A stretch of DNA of 34,944 nucleotides. Source: Pseudomonadales bacterium. GTDB taxonomy: Bacteria; Pseudomonadota; Gammaproteobacteria; Pseudomonadales; Azotimanducaceae. The stretch is taken from assembly GCA_023300545.1 (NCBI GenBank), contig JALZVT010000126.1, forward strand, positions 1 through 34,944. Direction: 5' to 3'. The notes under the pieces were generated by a model. The model saw only the letters and a program-made list of their open reading frames with translations, did no database searches and was not told the origin of the DNA. Within the stretch, counting starts at the first letter, position 1. The number at the start of each line of letters is the position of its first letter. Of the stretch, positions 32,756 through 34,944 are shown in pieces. The position numbers were made by a program, and so were the translations under genes.

Positions 32756-33820
32756 ATGCCAGCTTCGAATGCCTTATTCTCATCCCGCTTTGGTTTTCTC
32801 ATGGCTGCCATCGGCTTTGCTGTTGGTCTTGGCAATATCTGGCGGTTTCCATACCTCACCGGCGAGAACGGTGGTGGCGCGTTTGTGCTGATGTACCTGC
32901 TATGTGTGCTGCTGATTGGGGTGCCGATCATCATGGCAGAGTTGTTGATTGGTCGGCGGGGCCGGCTCAGCCCGCCTGGTTCCTTAGCGGCGATCGCGGT
33001 GACAGAGAAGGTCAGTCTGTGCTGGCGCTGGCTGGGCAATCTGAATGTGCTTGCCGCGTTTCTGATTGTCGGCGTGTACGCGGTAATAGTGGGTTGGGTG
33101 TTGCGCTATCTGTACCTGGCCGGCATGGGTCGTTTTGCAGCAATGACTGCCGGTAGTGCATCCGACCTATTTGCGGCTACTCGTGCGGATACTTCCGCAA
33201 TGCTGCTCTGGACATTATTAGGACTGATGCTCACCGGCGCCATTATTGTGGGTGGTGTGCAGCAAGGCATCGAGCGAGCGGTACGCGTGTTAATGCCAAT
33301 GCTCTTTGGTTTGCTGGTTTTGCTCGCCATTTATAATGTCTTCGCGGGGGGTATGGCCGCAGCGATCAACTATCTCTTTGTGCCCGATTTCTCGCTAGTA
33401 ACGCCGTCACTGCTACTGGTGGTCGTAGGTCAGGCGTTTTTCTCCATCGGCGTAGCGATGGCGGCTCGCTGCCTGGCGAGTCGTCCTCGCTGTACCGCCT
33501 GTATGCGCGTTGCCGCCGCGTTTGATTTTATCTGGTGGACGCGAAGTTCCTCCTCGCGAACCTGTTCCGCCGCTTTTTCGCGGACGTGTGCTCTTGCCTG
33601 GCTTGGGAGCAACGCGAAAGGGTTGTGGGAGCGGCGCTCGTGTTTCGAGGCAATATTTTCATGTCATCAATCTGGCTGCGTACTATTAACGCAGCCCCAA
33701 AAGGCACGAGATACAAGCGCGATATGCAAGAACACTAGTGGGCATGTTGGGAGCATCGTACTGCGTAATTCTCAGCTGGTGACGTTTCTCAGAAAGACGA
33801 CATTGCATTGGAACAGATGA
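32756..33820 (+). CDS. Chimeric ORF: N-terminal half of an NSS sodium-dependent transporter joined to foreign sequence
   Basis: The ORF has 354 codons. Residues 1 to about 235 are clearly NSS/SNF family: GFAVGLGNIWRFPYL and NGGGAFVLMYLL (20-48), ELLIGRRGRLSPPGS, ERAVRVLMPMLFGLL and finally GQAFFSIGVAM. In the family that last motif continues with Gly and a tyrosine-rich helix, whereas here it reads AARCLASRPRC and becomes low-quality sequence that I do not consider coding. A full transporter has about 450-550 residues. The break at about 33,461 is therefore an assembly or recombination junction. TAGGAA five bases before the ATG supports the start. Confidence is high for the N-terminal part only. 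Confidence 0.8.
   Translation: MPASNALFSSRFGFLMAAIGFAVGLGNIWRFPYLTGENGGGAFVLMYLLCVLLIGVPIIMAELLIGRRGRLSPPGSLAAIAVTEKVSLCWRWLGNLNVLAAFLIVGVYAVIVGWVLRYLYLAGMGRFAAMTAGSASDLFAATRADTSAMLLWTLLGLMLTGAIIVGGVQQGIERAVRVLMPMLFGLLVLLAIYNVFAGGMAAAINYLFVPDFSLVTPSLLLVVVGQAFFSIGVAMAARCLASRPRCTACMRVAAAFDFIWWTRSSSSRTCSAAFSRTCALAWLGSNAKGLWERRSCFEAIFSCHQSGCVLLTQPQKARDTSAICKNTSGHVGSIVLRNSQLVTFLRKTTLHWNR
33463..33612 (-). pseudogene. Fragment of a eukaryote-type IQ-motif protein (possible exon)
   Basis: Reading the minus strand from 33,612 gives QARAHVREKAAEQVREEELRV followed by NAAATRIQAVQRGRLARQR (residues of the frame 31-49). The latter is a calmodulin-binding IQ motif (IQxxxRGxxxR) preceded by a charged helix, a combination common in protist and algal proteins and rare in bacteria. 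The frame is open leftward to a stop near 33,664. A pyrimidine-rich stretch ending CCAAG upstream of the helix could be a splice acceptor, so an exon is possible. The fragment is cut at about 33,461 where the bacterial sequence begins. Confidence 0.5.
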
Positions 33821-34030
33821 CGACTGAGCTCGTTCCGTTTTCGCGGGCGTTCTCAACGGTCGACACCCAGAGCGTGGTGTTGGTTCCGGAATAGCGTATT
33901 TTCCTGAACTGCCCCCCCCCATCCACAGCAGTCTGGGGTGCGTGAAGCATGAAATACGCAACGTTCAGACTGCGAGGATAGTGTAGTAGCCTTGTTGCCT
34001 GTCTCTGTTATACCGTACAATAGAACCCAC

Positions 34031-34230
34031 CAGCGCGGCACCCCTCTCCTTGTAACTAGCCACGGTAGTGAGAGAAACATAGCACTCTCTCGTGTTTGGC
34101 GTCTCGTCAGACTGTCTCGTGAGATCAGCGCGGTATCTCTCTGCTTGTAACTTCCCCCGGTACCTATCTACTAAGAGAAACGTAGCACGTTTTTCGTGTT
34201 TTTTCGCGACCCGTCTAGCTGCCTCGCGAG
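34031..34230. repeat. Degenerate tandem duplication (about 95-105 bp unit)
   Basis: The block beginning CAGCGCGGCACCCCTCTCC at 34,031 recurs at 34,126 as CAGCGCGGTATCTCTCTGC. The following landmarks repeat in order: CTTGTAACT, CGGTA, AGAGAAACRTAGCAC, TCGTGTTT, GTCT and CTCGTGAG/CTCGCGAG. The offset grows from 95 to about 103 bases through small insertions. The copies are clearly diverged, so this is an old duplication rather than an assembly stutter. Confidence 0.7.
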
Positions 34231-34816
34231 GGCGCGAAGGGGTGCAGCTACTGGTTGAGGCTTTCTGCCTGGTCCATCAGTAACATGAAACCCCTATGGC
34301 ACTACGTACAGCGCACCTGGAATTAGAGTGGGATGCTGTTTGGAGCCTAAGTAAGAGCTTGGTGTCGCAGAAAGTTTTACACCTTCGCCGGACCATCATC
34401 TACGGTAGGTTATCTTAGTTACTCGTTTGTCGTTGCGAGAAGTTTTGTGCAGGATTTTTTGCGTAACTCAGAACCTACCGAGGAAACGTGTGCTACTGCT
34501 GCAGTAGATCATGAAGATTTTAGAACCACTCCCGTGCGGAAAAATTGAGCTACGTACGAGATCTACGTATCAGAAAAAAATGGTATCTGCCCTGCAATAT
34601 TTAGATCATGGAGTGGGGGAGTTGGTGCTCTGTCCAGGGCGAGGGACGATTTTTGTAGAAGCCTATGTCTGGTTGTTGGTCGGTGGGTTTCGATGCTTGC
34701 AATACCGCGGACCCCCCAACGACTGACGACATTGCTGTACGATGGAAGACAACCACGGTGGTGTTTTGATTGAAAGCAGTGCCTCTCGCAATTCCGGCCC
34801 CGGTACTTGAAACTGA

Positions 34817-34840
34817 GCACGCACGCACGCACGCACGCAC
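34817..34840. repeat. (GCAC)6 microsatellite
   Basis: Six perfect GCAC units run from 34,817 to 34,840. Tetranucleotide microsatellites like this are usual in eukaryotic DNA and absent from the rest of the window. Confidence 0.95.
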
Positions 34841-34944
34841 CAGCCATTGTCGCACTGCGCATTGAACGACGACAGCGGCGCTCGCCTTCTCCGCCGCAGC
34901 TTGACGACATATGTCTTCCTTCTCGAGGCGGATTTTTCTTGCCT

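Larger units (their letters stand above)
33461..34944. other. Foreign, probably eukaryotic segment
   Basis: From 33,461 the sequence no longer continues the transporter and shows no bacterial gene. It begins with an IQ-motif coding stretch on the minus strand. It then holds only short, unconvincing frames, a C9 run (33,912-33,920), a degenerate duplication (34,031-34,230) and a (GCAC)6 microsatellite (34,817-34,840). This organisation is unlike the preceding 33 kb, where genes touch each other. Alga or protist origin is inferred from the IQ motif and microsatellites. Apart from the items listed, I see nothing interpretable from about 33,740 to 34,030 and from 34,231 to 34,944. Confidence 0.6.

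Noticed and set aside
33461-33820. C-terminal half of the 32,756-33,820 reading frame as real protein
   Set aside because: The sequence is Cys/Ser/Arg-rich, lacks membrane helices expected of the transporter, and is antisense to the IQ-motif frame.
34493-34507. CTACTGC-T-GCAGTAG palindrome in the tail
   Set aside because: A single short palindrome in foreign non-coding DNA with no context to interpret it.
34563-34910. Minus-strand open frame of 115 codons in the tail
   Set aside because: It is rich in Cys, Arg and Ser, reads through the microsatellite and shows no domain; it looks like chance.

Overview
The window is a densely packed bacterial chromosome segment (about 1-33,460) joined to about 1.5 kb of foreign, probably eukaryotic sequence (about 33,461-34,944). 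Gene content, four-base start/stop overlaps, convergent genes ending within a few bases of each other, a cyanide-insensitive bd-type oxidase and a HupE/transmembrane-anchor pair suggest a heterotrophic, aerobic Gammaproteobacterium, possibly marine. That placement is inference; there is no rRNA, tRNA or other phylogenetic marker here. I saw no CRISPR array, insertion sequence or phage gene.

Layout. (1) 1-4159, minus strand: a large unrecognised membrane-anchored protein cut by the window edge, preceded by a sucrase/ferredoxin-like Fe-S protein. (2) 4270-10439: a catabolic-looking block with three class III (CaiB/BaiF) CoA-transferase homologues, one lacking the catalytic Asp, two short-chain dehydrogenases and a phytanoyl-CoA-dioxygenase-like oxygenase. 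This is consistent with CoA activation and oxidation of an unidentified organic acid. (3) 10488-15691, plus strand: a tight six-gene run made of an exported type-B carboxylesterase, a membrane-anchored DUF385-like protein, a two-domain alpha/beta hydrolase, a c'-like cytochrome lipoprotein, a HupE/UreJ-2 membrane protein and a transmembrane anchor protein. (4) 15830-23260: a GFA-type zinc protein, a GPH sugar symporter, a hydroxyacid reductase with a VOC protein, an exported metallo-beta-lactamase-fold hydrolase, divergent AEC and MFS transporters and an unknown anchored protein. (5) 23338-27735: a DUF547 protein, then on the minus strand two half-size YeeE/YedE sulfur transporters, CioA, CioB and a 33-residue DUF2474-like subunit. 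(6) 27854-32653: an SGNH esterase, an orphan ModA-like lipoprotein coupled to a membrane-domain/YfcH-type epimerase fusion, and a MATE pump.

(7) 32756-34944: a sodium-dependent (NSS) transporter begins normally but loses family similarity after about residue 235, in the middle of a conserved motif. From there the minus strand encodes a calmodulin-binding IQ motif. The rest is non-coding-looking DNA with a degenerate duplication of about 95-105 bp, a C9 run and a (GCAC)6 microsatellite. The simplest reading is a chimeric assembly of bacterial and algal or protist DNA; a real insertion cannot be excluded from sequence alone.

No transcription factor or two-component gene was recognised anywhere in the bacterial part, so control would have to come from elsewhere. 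Candidate operator-like palindromes are listed. The strongest candidates for new biology are the unknown 1,077+ residue protein with a TonB-box-like segment and the esterase/cytochrome/HupE operon.
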